Below are positions 24,799 through 33,283 of a DNA stretch of 64,000 nucleotides, piece by piece. The first letter of the stretch is position 1; each line of letters begins with the position of its first letter. This DNA comes from Microbacterium flavum (GTDB lineage Bacteria; Actinomycetota; Actinomycetes; Actinomycetales; Microbacteriaceae), in assembly GCF_018717645.1 (NCBI RefSeq), contig NZ_JAFLHG010000008.1, positions 1-64,000 of the forward strand, given 5' to 3'. Below the pieces are notes generated by a model that saw only the letters and a program-made list of their open reading frames with translations, did no database searches and was not told where the DNA came from. The position numbers and the translations under genes are program-made.

Positions 24799-26352
24799 TC
24801 ACTCCGCGGCGGTGTACTCCACGACGACGGTCGACGGGCCATCCCACACGACCGTGCCGACGTATCCGGCGTCGCGCAGAAGCGTATCCGATCCCGTACG
24901 CACGAGGGGAGGTCCCTTCTTGCTGTACAGGGCCCACACGCGCTGCGTCCCATCCGGGAGGGGCAGCGCCTCGTCCAGTCCGCGGGAGGAGCCGTCGAGC
25001 GTGGCCGACTGTGCTCCGGTCTCCTGGAGCGTGAGGTCGGTGAGTCCGACGAACGCCCCGGGGTAGGCGTAGGCGATGCGGCGCGAGGTGAGGTGCGCCG
25101 TCCCGGACGGGCCGTCGGTGTCGCGGGGGGCGAAGTACATCGCGTCGCCCGCGTCGGCCTGCGACTCCACGACGCGCGCGGCGGCGGACCAGTCGCTGCC
25201 CGACTTGGCGAAGGGGATGCGCTGAGAGGTGAACACGATAGCGATCGCCACCACGTAGACCGCGACGAGAGCGATGGCCGCGGCGCGGGCGCGGATCGTG
25301 CGGACTCCGACGGCGATCAGGATCGCCCCCGCCGGCGCTACCAGCGTCAGGTAGCGGGGCTGGTAGAGCGGCGCGACGGCGACGGCGTAGCCGGCGACGA
25401 TCACGGTCGGGATGATGAGCCATGGCATCGCGACCGCCAGGATCTCACGCTTGCGGTCGCCCGGCGCCGTGCGCCGAAGGACCGCCAGCGTGATCAGGAA
25501 CAGACCGATCGCTGCCGCGGCCACTGCCCCGATCTGCCAGGCCCGAGTGAACCACGCCGGAGCCGCCTCCGCCGTCGGGGTCTCGCCGAGGAACAGCTGG
25601 TTGACGAGGACCTTCCGGGCGATGCTGAGCGGGTTCCGGTCGCCGAGGCCCCCCAGCTGGCCCTGCTGCGAGCGTGCGAGGAGCAGGAGGGGAGTGGTGA
25701 CGGCCACCGCCAGGGCCGCGGCGACGGCGAAGCCCGCAAGGGTGCGACGCGTGCGGGGGAGCAGAAGGACCGTCGCGGCGTGCGCGACGATCACCAGCAC
25801 GACGTAGATGTTGATCAGGACGCCCGCTGCTGCGACCAGGCCGTAGGCCGCCCACGCGCGGGGAGCAGAGGATCGCACGGCCCGGACGAGGAGGTAGGTC
25901 GCCCACGTGGCCGCAAGTGCGGAGAAGATGAACGGCCGGGCCTCGATCCCGCCCCATGCGACGCGCGGGAGCGTCGCGCAGGCGACCGCGGCAAGCCATG
26001 CCGTGGTTCCACTGGCGATCAGTCGCGTGAGCGACAGGATGCCGAGGGCGGTCGCACCTGCGGCGAGAGCGCTCGGCAGTCTGACGGCGAAAGGCGAGTC
26101 GCCGAAGACGTGGATCCATCCGCTCATGAACGCGTAGTACACGCCGTGCACGGCGTCGATGCGCTGGAGCAGCGCCCACAACTGCTCCGGGGTGCGCGTC
26201 GCCGCCGACAGGGTGACCGCTTCGTCCGTCCAGAGCGACACCGACGGCGACATGAGCATCGCCAGTGCGGCGGCGCCGGCGAAGAGAGCGATCGAGGCGA
26301 GAACGCCCGGCGCGGGGGCTCGCCTGTGCGAGGTGGCCCCGACGGCGGTCAC
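24799..26352 (-). CDS. ArnT/PMT-type membrane glycosyltransferase (GT-C, GT39/GT83-like)
   Basis: About 517 residues from GTG 26352, which overlaps the kinase stop by GTGA. About eleven transmembrane helices. The first outside loop carries the acidic SLWTDEAVTLSAA motif typical of polyprenyl-phosphate-sugar dependent GT-C enzymes, then VHGVYYAFMSGW and EARPFIFSALA. The C-terminal ~130 residues form a soluble outer domain (SDWSAAARVV ... STVVVEYTAAE). The two DPM1-GtrA proteins could supply its lipid-linked sugar. Translational coupling to the kinase suggests joint expression. Acceptor (protein, lipid or EPS) unknown. Confidence 0.88.
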   Translation of the reverse strand: MTAVGATSHRRAPAPGVLASIALFAGAAALAMLMSPSVSLWTDEAVTLSAATRTPEQLWALLQRIDAVHGVYYAFMSGWIHVFGDSPFAVRLPSALAAGATALGILSLTRLIASGTTAWLAAVACATLPRVAWGGIEARPFIFSALAATWATYLLVRAVRSSAPRAWAAYGLVAAAGVLINIYVVLVIVAHAATVLLLPRTRRTLAGFAVAAALAVAVTTPLLLLARSQQGQLGGLGDRNPLSIARKVLVNQLFLGETPTAEAAPAWFTRAWQIGAVAAAAIGLFLITLAVLRRTAPGDRKREILAVAMPWLIIPTVIVAGYAVAVAPLYQPRYLTLVAPAGAILIAVGVRTIRARAAAIALVAVYVVAIAIVFTSQRIPFAKSGSDWSAAARVVESQADAGDAMYFAPRDTDGPSGTAHLTSRRIAYAYPGAFVGLTDLTLQETGAQSATLDGSSRGLDEALPLPDGTQRVWALYSKKGPPLVRTGSDTLLRDAGYVGTVVWDGPSTVVVEYTAAE

Positions 26353-27734
26353 GCGTTCGTCTCTACCTTCTTCGAGGTCGCGCGTCGCCGACGCTTCTCG
26401 GGTGTCTTCTCGTAGTAGGGCCCCAGGTCGACCTGCTTGGCGCCGTTGAGGATGATGCCGATGATCGGTTCCCTCGTCGCTTCGAGGGTCGCGAGAGTGC
26501 GGGTCAGATCCTCGCGCTTCGTCATGCGAGACCGGGTGACGACCACCATGCCGTCGGTCGTCGAGGCGAGCCACAGGGGGTCGCTCACGGCGAGCACAGG
26601 TGCGCTGTCGATGATGACGTAGTCGTACTCGTCACGGACGGATTCGATGAGCTGGCGCAGGTGATCCGAGGTGAGCAGCTGGACGGGGTTCGGCGGGAGC
26701 ACACCGCTCGTGAGGACGTCGAGGTTCGGCTGCCACTCCTGGATCGCCTCGCTGACCGACACGTCGCGGAGCAGGACGGTCGTCAGTCCGACGGCTCCCT
26801 CGAGCCCGGTGAGCTCGGCGATGGACGCGCGACGCAGATCGGCGTCGATGAGCAGCACACGTGCGCCCTGCTCCGCCATGATCTCCGCGATCGACACGCT
26901 GACGGACGACTTCCCCTCGCCGGACGTCCCCGACGTGACGAGGATCACCTTCGTGACGCCGTCGACGTTCGCGAACCGGAGGTTCGCGACGATGTTCCGG
27001 GCGGATTCGGTGACCGAGCCGCGCGGCGCGGTCCGCACGACGGTCGCGAGTGTCGTGCCCGCACCCGCCTGGTACAGCTCGCCCAGGAGGGGCGTATCGG
27101 TCTGCGCGGCGATGTCGGCGCGCGTGACCACTCGGGTCGCGAGGAGTCGGCGCAGGATCGCGAACACGACACCGAGGAGGAGCCCGATGACGGCGCCCGC
27201 TCCGACGAACAGGCGCACATTCGGCGAGAATGGAGACTGCGCGATCTTCGCCGGGGAGATCGTCTGCACGCGTACGGCGGGCTTGTTGTCGGCATTCTGC
27301 GGGGAGAGGTCCTGAACGGCGCCGGCGAGCTCCTCGGCGACGGCATCGGCGATGCGCTGCGCGAGAGCGGGTTCTCGCGCGACGACGGAGATGTTGAGGA
27401 CGACGGTGTTGAGGGGTGACTCGACCGAGATCGTCTGCGCGAGCGCCTGCGGCGATGTCTGCAGATCGAGCGAGCGGATGACCGGTTCCAGAACGGTCGG
27501 AGATGTCGCGACGACGGCATACGTCTGAACGAGGTTCTGGACGTAGCTCGAGCCCTGGACGAGTTCACTGGTGTTGTCGCCCCGAGCCGGGATGACCATC
27601 ACGGACGACTGCGAGCGGTAGAGATCGGGCTGGAACTGCGCGTAGGCGTAACCGGCCAAGCCGCCGAGAGCTGCGAGCGCGACGATCACGAACCAGTACT
27701 TTCGCAGCGACGCGATGTATTCGCGCAGAGTCAC
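26349..27734 (-). CDS. Wzc/CpsD-like polysaccharide co-polymerase with BY-type tyrosine kinase
   Basis: 461 residues from GTG 27734 (GAGG ribosome site). The Wzz-type chain-length domain lies between two membrane helices (about 14-33 and 175-195). The cytoplasmic kinase follows: Walker A GTSGEGKS (269-276), A' VLLIDADL (293-300), B YVIIDSAP (372-379). The C-terminal tail is short and basic and has only two tyrosines (YY, 440-441) for autophosphorylation. Much longer frames upstream are not coding. It controls polymer length and export. A dedicated phosphatase gene diverges from it across 138 bases. Confidence 0.93.
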   Translation of the reverse strand: MTLREYIASLRKYWFVIVALAALGGLAGYAYAQFQPDLYRSQSSVMVIPARGDNTSELVQGSSYVQNLVQTYAVVATSPTVLEPVIRSLDLQTSPQALAQTISVESPLNTVVLNISVVAREPALAQRIADAVAEELAGAVQDLSPQNADNKPAVRVQTISPAKIAQSPFSPNVRLFVGAGAVIGLLLGVVFAILRRLLATRVVTRADIAAQTDTPLLGELYQAGAGTTLATVVRTAPRGSVTESARNIVANLRFANVDGVTKVILVTSGTSGEGKSSVSVSIAEIMAEQGARVLLIDADLRRASIAELTGLEGAVGLTTVLLRDVSVSEAIQEWQPNLDVLTSGVLPPNPVQLLTSDHLRQLIESVRDEYDYVIIDSAPVLAVSDPLWLASTTDGMVVVTRSRMTKREDLTRTLATLEATREPIIGIILNGAKQVDLGPYYEKTPEKRRRRATSKKVETNA

Positions 27735-27860
27735 AGTGCCTCGTCTCGTTCGGGGCGGGTTGCGCACGCACTCCGCATGCCTATTCTGCCTGGTCCGCCG
27801 GGTTCTTCCGAGTCGGAGACGCGATCCGCACAGTCGTGGCCATGGCCTCGCTGTCGCCCG

Positions 27861-27866
27861 TAGGGT
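27861..27866 (+). promoter_or_regulatory. TAGGGT -10 element of the phosphatase operon
   Basis: TAGGGT six bases before GTG 27873, giving a leaderless message and supporting that start over the in-frame GTG at 27897. Confidence 0.5.
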
Positions 27867-27872
27867 GGATCC

Positions 27873-28502
27873 GTGCCACCATCCCCGAGGGCGGTCGTGA
27901 CCAGCCGCATCCTTTTCGTCTGCGCGCAGAATGTGTGCCGTTCGGCGTATCTCGCCGCCGTCGTCGGTTCGGACTTGGATCGCACCGGCGCGGGGTACGA
28001 CGTCGTGAGCCGGGGGGCGCACGCGGACCCGGGTCTCGCCATGTGCTCCGTCGCCATGGCCCGGCTCCCTGAGCTCGCCGCCGCACGCGGGGAGGCTCAC
28101 CGCTCCCGCATCCTGAAGCGCGGCGACGTGGATCGTGCCGGTCTCATCCTCACCGCGACGGGTGCTGAGCGCTCGGCCGTCGCCCTGCTCGACCCCGCAG
28201 CGCGACGACGCTCCTTCACCGTGCGGGAGTTCATCCACCTCGCCGCGGTCGACGGCGGCGCGGGGCTGGAAGGCGGCAGAGGATTGGCGGAGCTCGTCGC
28301 CCTCTCGAACGGGCGGCGCGGGGCACCGATCCCCCCGGCTGCCGCCACGCGAGGGATCTTCGGCCGACGCAGGACCGCGGCGTCGCCCCTCGACATCCCC
28401 GACCTCCACCGCGAGCGTCGGGCAGCGCATCGCGCACTCTTCGCGGAGCTCGACGCCGATGCCGCCGCGCTGCTGCGGCTGCTCGCGCCGCCTGCCGGAT
28501 GA
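27873..28502 (+). CDS. Low-molecular-weight protein-tyrosine-phosphatase
   Basis: 209 residues. The P-loop CAQNVCRS (family pattern C-x5-R-S) is near residue 18, after the strand SRILFVC. The family's late acidic segment is represented by LDIPDL near residue 175. An arginine- and glycine-rich stretch (about 145-165) is unusual, making the protein longer than typical 150-residue members. Expected to dephosphorylate the tyrosine kinase encoded divergently at 26349-27734, as in other Wzc/Wzb pairs. First gene of a plus-strand group with two glycosyltransferases. Start GTG 27873 is chosen because of the leaderless promoter. Confidence 0.9.
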   Translation: MPPSPRAVVTSRILFVCAQNVCRSAYLAAVVGSDLDRTGAGYDVVSRGAHADPGLAMCSVAMARLPELAAARGEAHRSRILKRGDVDRAGLILTATGAERSAVALLDPAARRRSFTVREFIHLAAVDGGAGLEGGRGLAELVALSNGRRGAPIPPAAATRGIFGRRRTAASPLDIPDLHRERRAAHRALFAELDADAAALLRLLAPPAG

Positions 28503-28546
28503 CTCCGCGCGAGCGGCGCGACTGGCCCGGAGGGCCGGCGACTCGA

Positions 28547-28552
28547 TAGAGT
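28547..28552 (+). promoter_or_regulatory. TAGAGT -10 element before the second DPM1-GtrA gene
   Basis: TAGAGT followed four bases later by GTG 28557. The spacing is short for a leaderless start, so transcription probably begins near 28558, with a G-rich leader (TGGGGACTGCG, CGGGGGCGAGG) before the start codon. Confidence 0.4.
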
Positions 28553-28583
28553 CTGAGTGGGGACTGCGTCGCGGGGGCGAGGC

Positions 28584-29786
28584 ATGAGCAGCGGCCGCAT
28601 GCGCGGGCGCGTCGGGTCTCCGCGAGTCAGCTCCGGGGGAAGCGTGGATCTCACCGTCATCGTGCCGACGTACAACGAGGCTCCGAATATCGCTGAGCTC
28701 GTCACGCGCATCGCACACGCCACCCGCCCGTGGAAGACCGAGATCCTCTTCGTCGACGACAGCAGCGACAAGACTCCGGAGCGGATCCAGCAGGTCGCGG
28801 CGGATTCCGCGATACCCGTGCGCCTCATCCACCGCGCAGATCCCGTCGGAGGCCTCGGCGGCGCGGTCGTGGAGGGTCTGGCTGCCGCCTCCGCGGACAT
28901 CTGCATCGTCATGGACGGAGATCTTCAGCATCCGCCGGAGGCGATCCCCGACCTGGTCGCCCGGATGGATGCCGGCGACGCAGACGTCGTGGTCGCGTCG
29001 AGGTATGTGGGGGACGGTTCGGCACACGGGCTGTCGGACCGGACGCGTGTCCTGGTGTCGCGCGCCTCCACGACGCTCACGCGCGCGATGTTCCCGGTGC
29101 GGTTGAAGAACGTGTCCGACCCGATGACCGGGTTCTTCCTCGTCGATCGTCGCGCGATCGATTACGACTCCCTGAAACCCCGCGGGTTCAAGATCCTCCT
29201 CGAGATCCTGGCTCGCCGTCCGCTGCGCGTCGTGGAGATCCCGTTCCACTTCGCCACGCGGTTCGCAGGGGAGTCGAAGGCCTCGATGCGTCAGGGGCTG
29301 CATTTCCTCGCGCAACTCGGGGCCCTGAGGTTCGGGAAGATGTCCGCGTTCGCCCTCGTCGGCGCCCTCGGCGCGATCGCGAACGTGCTGATCGTCTGGG
29401 TGCTCGTCCGATGGGGTGTGAACTACGTCGTCGCCGCAGTCGTGGCCGCCGAGGTCACCATCGTGGCGAACTTCCTGATGTTCGAGAGATTCGTCTTCTC
29501 GGACATGACGGGCCAGGCATCCGGATTCGCGTCGCGCTTCGCCAAGTCGTTCGCGTTCAACAATGCGGAAGCGCTGGTCCGGATCCCGATCGTGGCCGTG
29601 CTGGTCAGCGGCTGGCATCTGTCCGCGGCCATCGCGACCGCGCTGACGCTCGTGATCGCCTTCTTCGTGCGATTCTTGTTCCACGCGCTCGTGGTCTACG
29701 CCCCGCGCTCGGAGAAGCGCAGCGACCGCGCGCAGCGGGCCCTCGCGGAGATCGATCGACAGGCATCCCTGCCCGGAGAGCTGTGA
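28584..29786 (+). CDS. Polyprenol-phosphate sugar transferase fused to GtrA domain (paralogue)
   Basis: About 400 residues. GT2 dolichol-phosphate-mannose-synthase-like domain (DLTVIVPTYNE, FVDDSSDKTP, MDGDLQHPPE), then a GtrA four-helix domain (KMSAFALVGALGAIANV onwards). Strikingly similar along its whole length to the protein at 4210-5340, including SDPMTGFFLVDR and SFAFNNAEA. Start is uncertain: ATG 28584 (GGGGG seven bases upstream) or GTG 28644, which would begin exactly at VDLTVIVP like the paralogue. Probably makes a different, or the same, lipid-linked sugar donor for the GT-C enzyme or for side-chain addition. Confidence 0.9.
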   Translation: MSSGRMRGRVGSPRVSSGGSVDLTVIVPTYNEAPNIAELVTRIAHATRPWKTEILFVDDSSDKTPERIQQVAADSAIPVRLIHRADPVGGLGGAVVEGLAAASADICIVMDGDLQHPPEAIPDLVARMDAGDADVVVASRYVGDGSAHGLSDRTRVLVSRASTTLTRAMFPVRLKNVSDPMTGFFLVDRRAIDYDSLKPRGFKILLEILARRPLRVVEIPFHFATRFAGESKASMRQGLHFLAQLGALRFGKMSAFALVGALGAIANVLIVWVLVRWGVNYVVAAVVAAEVTIVANFLMFERFVFSDMTGQASGFASRFAKSFAFNNAEALVRIPIVAVLVSGWHLSAAIATALTLVIAFFVRFLFHALVVYAPRSEKRSDRAQRALAEIDRQASLPGEL

Positions 29787-29808
29787 TGGCGCGGGTGCAG
29801 GCGAGAGG

Positions 29809-30657
29809 GTGAAAGGGGTGGGTGTGCGCATTCGGACACGGGGGTATGGGATCAAGCGGGCGGCGCGGCGCGTCGCCGAGCGGGTGGACGACGCGTACGC
29901 GCGTGTGCTCGCCGGTCTCACGTTCCGGACGCCTCCGTCATCCGTCGTGGTCGTCGGCATCTACCGCGATCCGGAGCCGATCGCGAGCGCAGCCCGTGAG
30001 CTGCGCGCGGGCCGGCATCACGTGGAGATGCGTCTGGGTGCGATGGGGGACACGCCCAGGGAACTCCTCGACGACACGGCGGCAGATCACCTCACCGCCG
30101 GCAAGTTCCAGAACCTGAACGTCCTCACGGACGACATGGGCGATCCCGACTGGCTCGTGATCATCGACGACGACGTCGTGATGCCGAGGGGGTTCCTCGA
30201 TCGCGCGATCGAATTATGCGAGCGCCTCGATCTCGCCCTCGCCCAGCCGGCCCAGACCCGCCAGAGCAACGCGAACTGGCCGTTGACGAAGCGACGGCTG
30301 CTGACCGTCGCTCGAATGACGGACTTCGTGGAGATCGGACCGGTGACGCTGATCCGGCGTGATGCGATGCAGATCCTGCTGCCTTTCCCGGCCGACCTCC
30401 GGTACGGGTGGGGGCTGGACTTCCATTGGGCGCAGCAGATGAAGGATGCGGGGCTGCGCATGGGGGTGATCGACGCGCTCGCCGTGGTTCACGCGAGCCG
30501 GAAGGTCGCGAGCACCTACTCGTGGGACGTTGCCCAGGAAGAGGGGACGGCATATCTCGCCGGGGTGCCCCATCTCCCCAAGGACGTCGCAGAGGGTGAC
30601 GGCGGTACGAGGTATCGGCTCGTGCCACGGCCGACCGGTCGGCCCTCTCGCGGCTAG
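29809..30657 (+). CDS. Glycosyltransferase-like protein (GT-A fold)
   Basis: 282 residues. A basic N-terminus is followed by SSVVVVGIYRDPEP, an LVIIDDDVVMPRGFLD segment with the acidic metal-binding motif, and late YGWGLDFHWAQQMKDAG as the acceptor or base region. The order fits GT2-like enzymes, though the sequence is divergent. It begins 22 bases after the DPM1-GtrA gene; GTG 29809 has GAGAGG upstream and GTG 29824 (AAAGGGG) is an alternative. The 3' end overlaps the convergent pyruvyltransferase gene by four bases. Donor sugar unknown. Confidence 0.82.
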   Translation: MKGVGVRIRTRGYGIKRAARRVAERVDDAYARVLAGLTFRTPPSSVVVVGIYRDPEPIASAARELRAGRHHVEMRLGAMGDTPRELLDDTAADHLTAGKFQNLNVLTDDMGDPDWLVIIDDDVVMPRGFLDRAIELCERLDLALAQPAQTRQSNANWPLTKRRLLTVARMTDFVEIGPVTLIRRDAMQILLPFPADLRYGWGLDFHWAQQMKDAGLRMGVIDALAVVHASRKVASTYSWDVAQEEGTAYLAGVPHLPKDVAEGDGGTRYRLVPRPTGRPSRG

Positions 30658-31766
30658 GCGATCCCGAGGCGCTGCAGGACGCTGAGCATCGCCGCGGTCG
30701 CCGCGTGTGCGTTCGGTCGGGGATCATGGTGCGTTCGACTGCCCAGCCGTGCGCGCAGCGCCCCAGCGAGGTCCGCTTCGTCGACGCCCTCGACGGGAGG
30801 CGGCGAGGGGCACGCCGCGAACGCCTCGCTGGTCTTCTTGACCCCGGGTACGAAGACCGGCGTGCCGAAGGATCCGGCGACGATCGCCGCGTGCATGCTC
30901 GTCGTGAACACGGCGCCCGCCGCCGCGAGAACCGCGGTGATCTCGTCCGGGTCGAGGCCGATCAGTGCGCCCACACCGACGGCACGCGCGGCATCCGCGA
31001 GCACCCGGTCCTCGCCCGAGTAGGCGCCCAGCGAGAGGACGGCGGTGGGAATGCCACGCAATGCGACCAGTGCGGACTCCACTCGGGCCTGCGGCCATCC
31101 GTGGAAGGTCGCCGCATGGAAGATCGCGACCGGCTCGTCCACGCCGAGGCGCTCGGAGAGGAGCGCCGCGCCGCGCGTTCGGGCCGCCTCGGGCTGCATC
31201 AGTTCTGCGAGGCCGAAGATCATGTCGGGAGCGAGGACGATGCTGTCCGGATCGACCCCGGCGGTGCGGAGCTGTTCCGCACCGCTTGCCGTGCGTGCCC
31301 AAGCGGCCTTCACCTGGGAGAACGCACGAGCCACCTCGGAGGTCGGGGGCGGGGTGTGGATCCCCACCGACACGAGAGCCGTCGGGGCTCCCGGGATCCA
31401 GGGGAGAGTGGGCATCCAGGCACCGGGGCCATCGGCCAGGTGTCGGCGGGCGAAGGACTCGGCTCGCCACTTCAGCAGGCGCCCTCGCCGCCGCTCGTGC
31501 GGAACCGACATGTGGTCCAGCGCCACGGTGAGAGTGTCGAAGCGGATGAGGTCACCGCCGCCGACGAGTACCGCGGCTGCCCCGCTGCGGCCGATCTCCG
31601 AGTACGGGCTGATGGGCTCTCCTGATGCCGTGGTGCCGGCAAGGGGCGCGAAATACGACGGGCTCACATCGACGCCGAGCTCGCGGAACAGATGACGGCT
31701 CGCCCCCGGGTAGAGCTGGTCGCCCCAGTTCGACACCGAATAGTCGCCGACCTGTGCGATCTTCAT
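30654..31766 (-). CDS. Polysaccharide pyruvyl transferase family protein
   Basis: 370 residues from ATG 31766, which overlaps the flippase stop (ATGA). It opens with MKIAQVGDYSVSNWGDQLYPGA, the typical 'NWGDxL' start of the CsaB/PssM family. Later come VLVGGGDLIRFD and TSMHAAIVAGSFGTPVFV, the conserved His-containing block. These enzymes add a pyruvate ketal from phosphoenolpyruvate to a sugar and so give the polymer negative charge. Last gene of the four-gene operon that starts at 36032. Frames reaching further upstream overlap the flippase and are not used. Confidence 0.9.
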   Translation of the reverse strand: MKIAQVGDYSVSNWGDQLYPGASRHLFRELGVDVSPSYFAPLAGTTASGEPISPYSEIGRSGAAAVLVGGGDLIRFDTLTVALDHMSVPHERRRGRLLKWRAESFARRHLADGPGAWMPTLPWIPGAPTALVSVGIHTPPPTSEVARAFSQVKAAWARTASGAEQLRTAGVDPDSIVLAPDMIFGLAELMQPEAARTRGAALLSERLGVDEPVAIFHAATFHGWPQARVESALVALRGIPTAVLSLGAYSGEDRVLADAARAVGVGALIGLDPDEITAVLAAAGAVFTTSMHAAIVAGSFGTPVFVPGVKKTSEAFAACPSPPPVEGVDEADLAGALRARLGSRTHHDPRPNAHAATAAMLSVLQRLGIA

Positions 31767-33283
31767 GCATTTCCCTTCGAGGCAGCGGCGGCTCTGTCGA
31801 GATCCGCACGTCTCATGCGCCGCCGCACCAGAAGGATATTGGGAACAAGTTGACACGCCACCACGCCGACGATCGATCCGATCAGCGGGCCCGGTGCCCC
31901 GAGCAGAGGTGTGAGCACGATCGTCAGCGCGAGATTGATTGGCAGCAGCAGCAACGTGAAGTAGGCCTGGAACCGAAGTCCCGGGGCATCCGTCAGATAC
32001 ATGCCGAACGGGTGCTTAGCCGCGTCGACGACGATGAACACGCTGAATGCGAGCAGTACCGGCCATCCCACGGTGATCGCGCCACCCGACGCCAGCTGGG
32101 AGAGCAGCCCGGAGAGACTCCACATGATCGCGCTCGCGATGATGCCCATCGCCGCAAAACCCCAGGCCATCACTTGGGGGGAGAGCGGGCTGGAGGAGCC
32201 CGTGCTGCGCGCTTTCGCGAACACCGGCCAGAGCGACATCCCCGCCGTGGCGACGACGACCAGAAGGGGCGTGAACATCTGCGCAGCGAGACTGTATTCC
32301 GTCAGCTGCGACAGGGTACCGAGGTGGCTGAGAACCAGACGATCCGATGCGGTGGCGAGGGGGACCGCGACCATCTGGATGAGCATGGGCCACGCGACGT
32401 CGAAGACCTTCTCGCCCCGCTCCCGCGGGCGGAGGGCTCCGCGCACCGCTTCGCCGAGGGTGGGATTGATGTGCCGCGCTGCCAGCACGAGCCCGATCAC
32501 GCTGATCGTCAACGTCGCCGCGTACGAGGCGACCGCGATGAAGCCGCCCTGTGCCCCGGCCGAGATCGTGAGCCAGAGCACCAGCAGCACGATCGGCGTC
32601 TGCAGCCCGCTCAGCAGCACGACGAGCGTGTTCTTGCCGAGCGCGATGAGGATCCGCTGGCCGAAGGAGATGAGGAGGTTCAGCCCGAGGGCGATGAGGC
32701 ACAGCGTCGCCGCGAGAGAACCGGACGCGAGCGTCAGACCGTCGCCGAGGATGTCATCCCACAGCCCGAGTGCGTAGACCGCGAGGGCGGTCAAGATCAG
32801 CACTGATGCGCAGCAGGCGAGGATGCGGATGCAGGAGATCAGCACACCGCGCAGGTGGCGGTCCGAGCGCGGGTCTGCTGCCGCCGCCGTGGCGTTCATG
32901 ATCGCCGCGGACAGTCCGAGGTCGGCGAAGGGGATCATGGCGGCGACGCCGACGAGGAGGATGTACTGCGCGTAGGCGCCCTCGCCGTAGTTGTCGATGA
33001 TGAGTCGGGTGACCATCAGACCCAGAACGGCGCTGATCGGCATCACCACGAGTCGTGCGGCGGCGCTGCCGCCGACCGACGTGAGGATGCTGCGGCGGCT
33101 CTGCGCGGGAGCCGTTGCGCTCGGGGTGGCGGCGCCGCGGCTCGCGGTCAGCTCCGCCTCGATCAGCTCCGCCTCGATCAGCGCGTCGTCGGCGGCGCCG
33201 ATGTCGGCGGGGTCGCCGTCAGCGCGCGCGATCCCGTCGGCGCGCGCCGCCGCGTCACGCGCAGTGGTGCTCACGAACCTCAT
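31763..33283 (-). CDS. Wzx-type oligosaccharide flippase
   Basis: 506 residues. About 65 cytoplasmic, alanine-rich residues with a near-repeat LIEAELIEAELTA are followed by twelve to fourteen membrane helices of the MATE/Wzx superfamily (GSAAARLVVMPISAVLGLMVTRLI at the first). Moves lipid-linked repeat units to the outer face for the polymerase. ATG 33283 overlaps the stop of the preceding glycosyltransferase (ATGA), and its own stop overlaps the pyruvyltransferase start, so all are coupled. Confidence 0.9.
   Translation of the reverse strand: MRFVSTTARDAAARADGIARADGDPADIGAADDALIEAELIEAELTASRGAATPSATAPAQSRRSILTSVGGSAAARLVVMPISAVLGLMVTRLIIDNYGEGAYAQYILLVGVAAMIPFADLGLSAAIMNATAAAADPRSDRHLRGVLISCIRILACCASVLILTALAVYALGLWDDILGDGLTLASGSLAATLCLIALGLNLLISFGQRILIALGKNTLVVLLSGLQTPIVLLVLWLTISAGAQGGFIAVASYAATLTISVIGLVLAARHINPTLGEAVRGALRPRERGEKVFDVAWPMLIQMVAVPLATASDRLVLSHLGTLSQLTEYSLAAQMFTPLLVVVATAGMSLWPVFAKARSTGSSSPLSPQVMAWGFAAMGIIASAIMWSLSGLLSQLASGGAITVGWPVLLAFSVFIVVDAAKHPFGMYLTDAPGLRFQAYFTLLLLPINLALTIVLTPLLGAPGPLIGSIVGVVACQLVPNILLVRRRMRRADLDRAAAASKGNA

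Noticed and set aside
24585..24953. Upstream extension of the beta-helix protein and any gene in 24585-24798
   Set aside because: The extension would bury the signal peptide and overlap the next gene. The 214-base gap shows no motif that I can support beyond the ribosome site at 24590.
27735..29960. N-terminal extension of the kinase frame by ~740 codons
   Set aside because: The extension lies opposite the phosphatase and glycosyltransferase genes and has no motif; GTG 27734 with a ribosome site starts the real protein.
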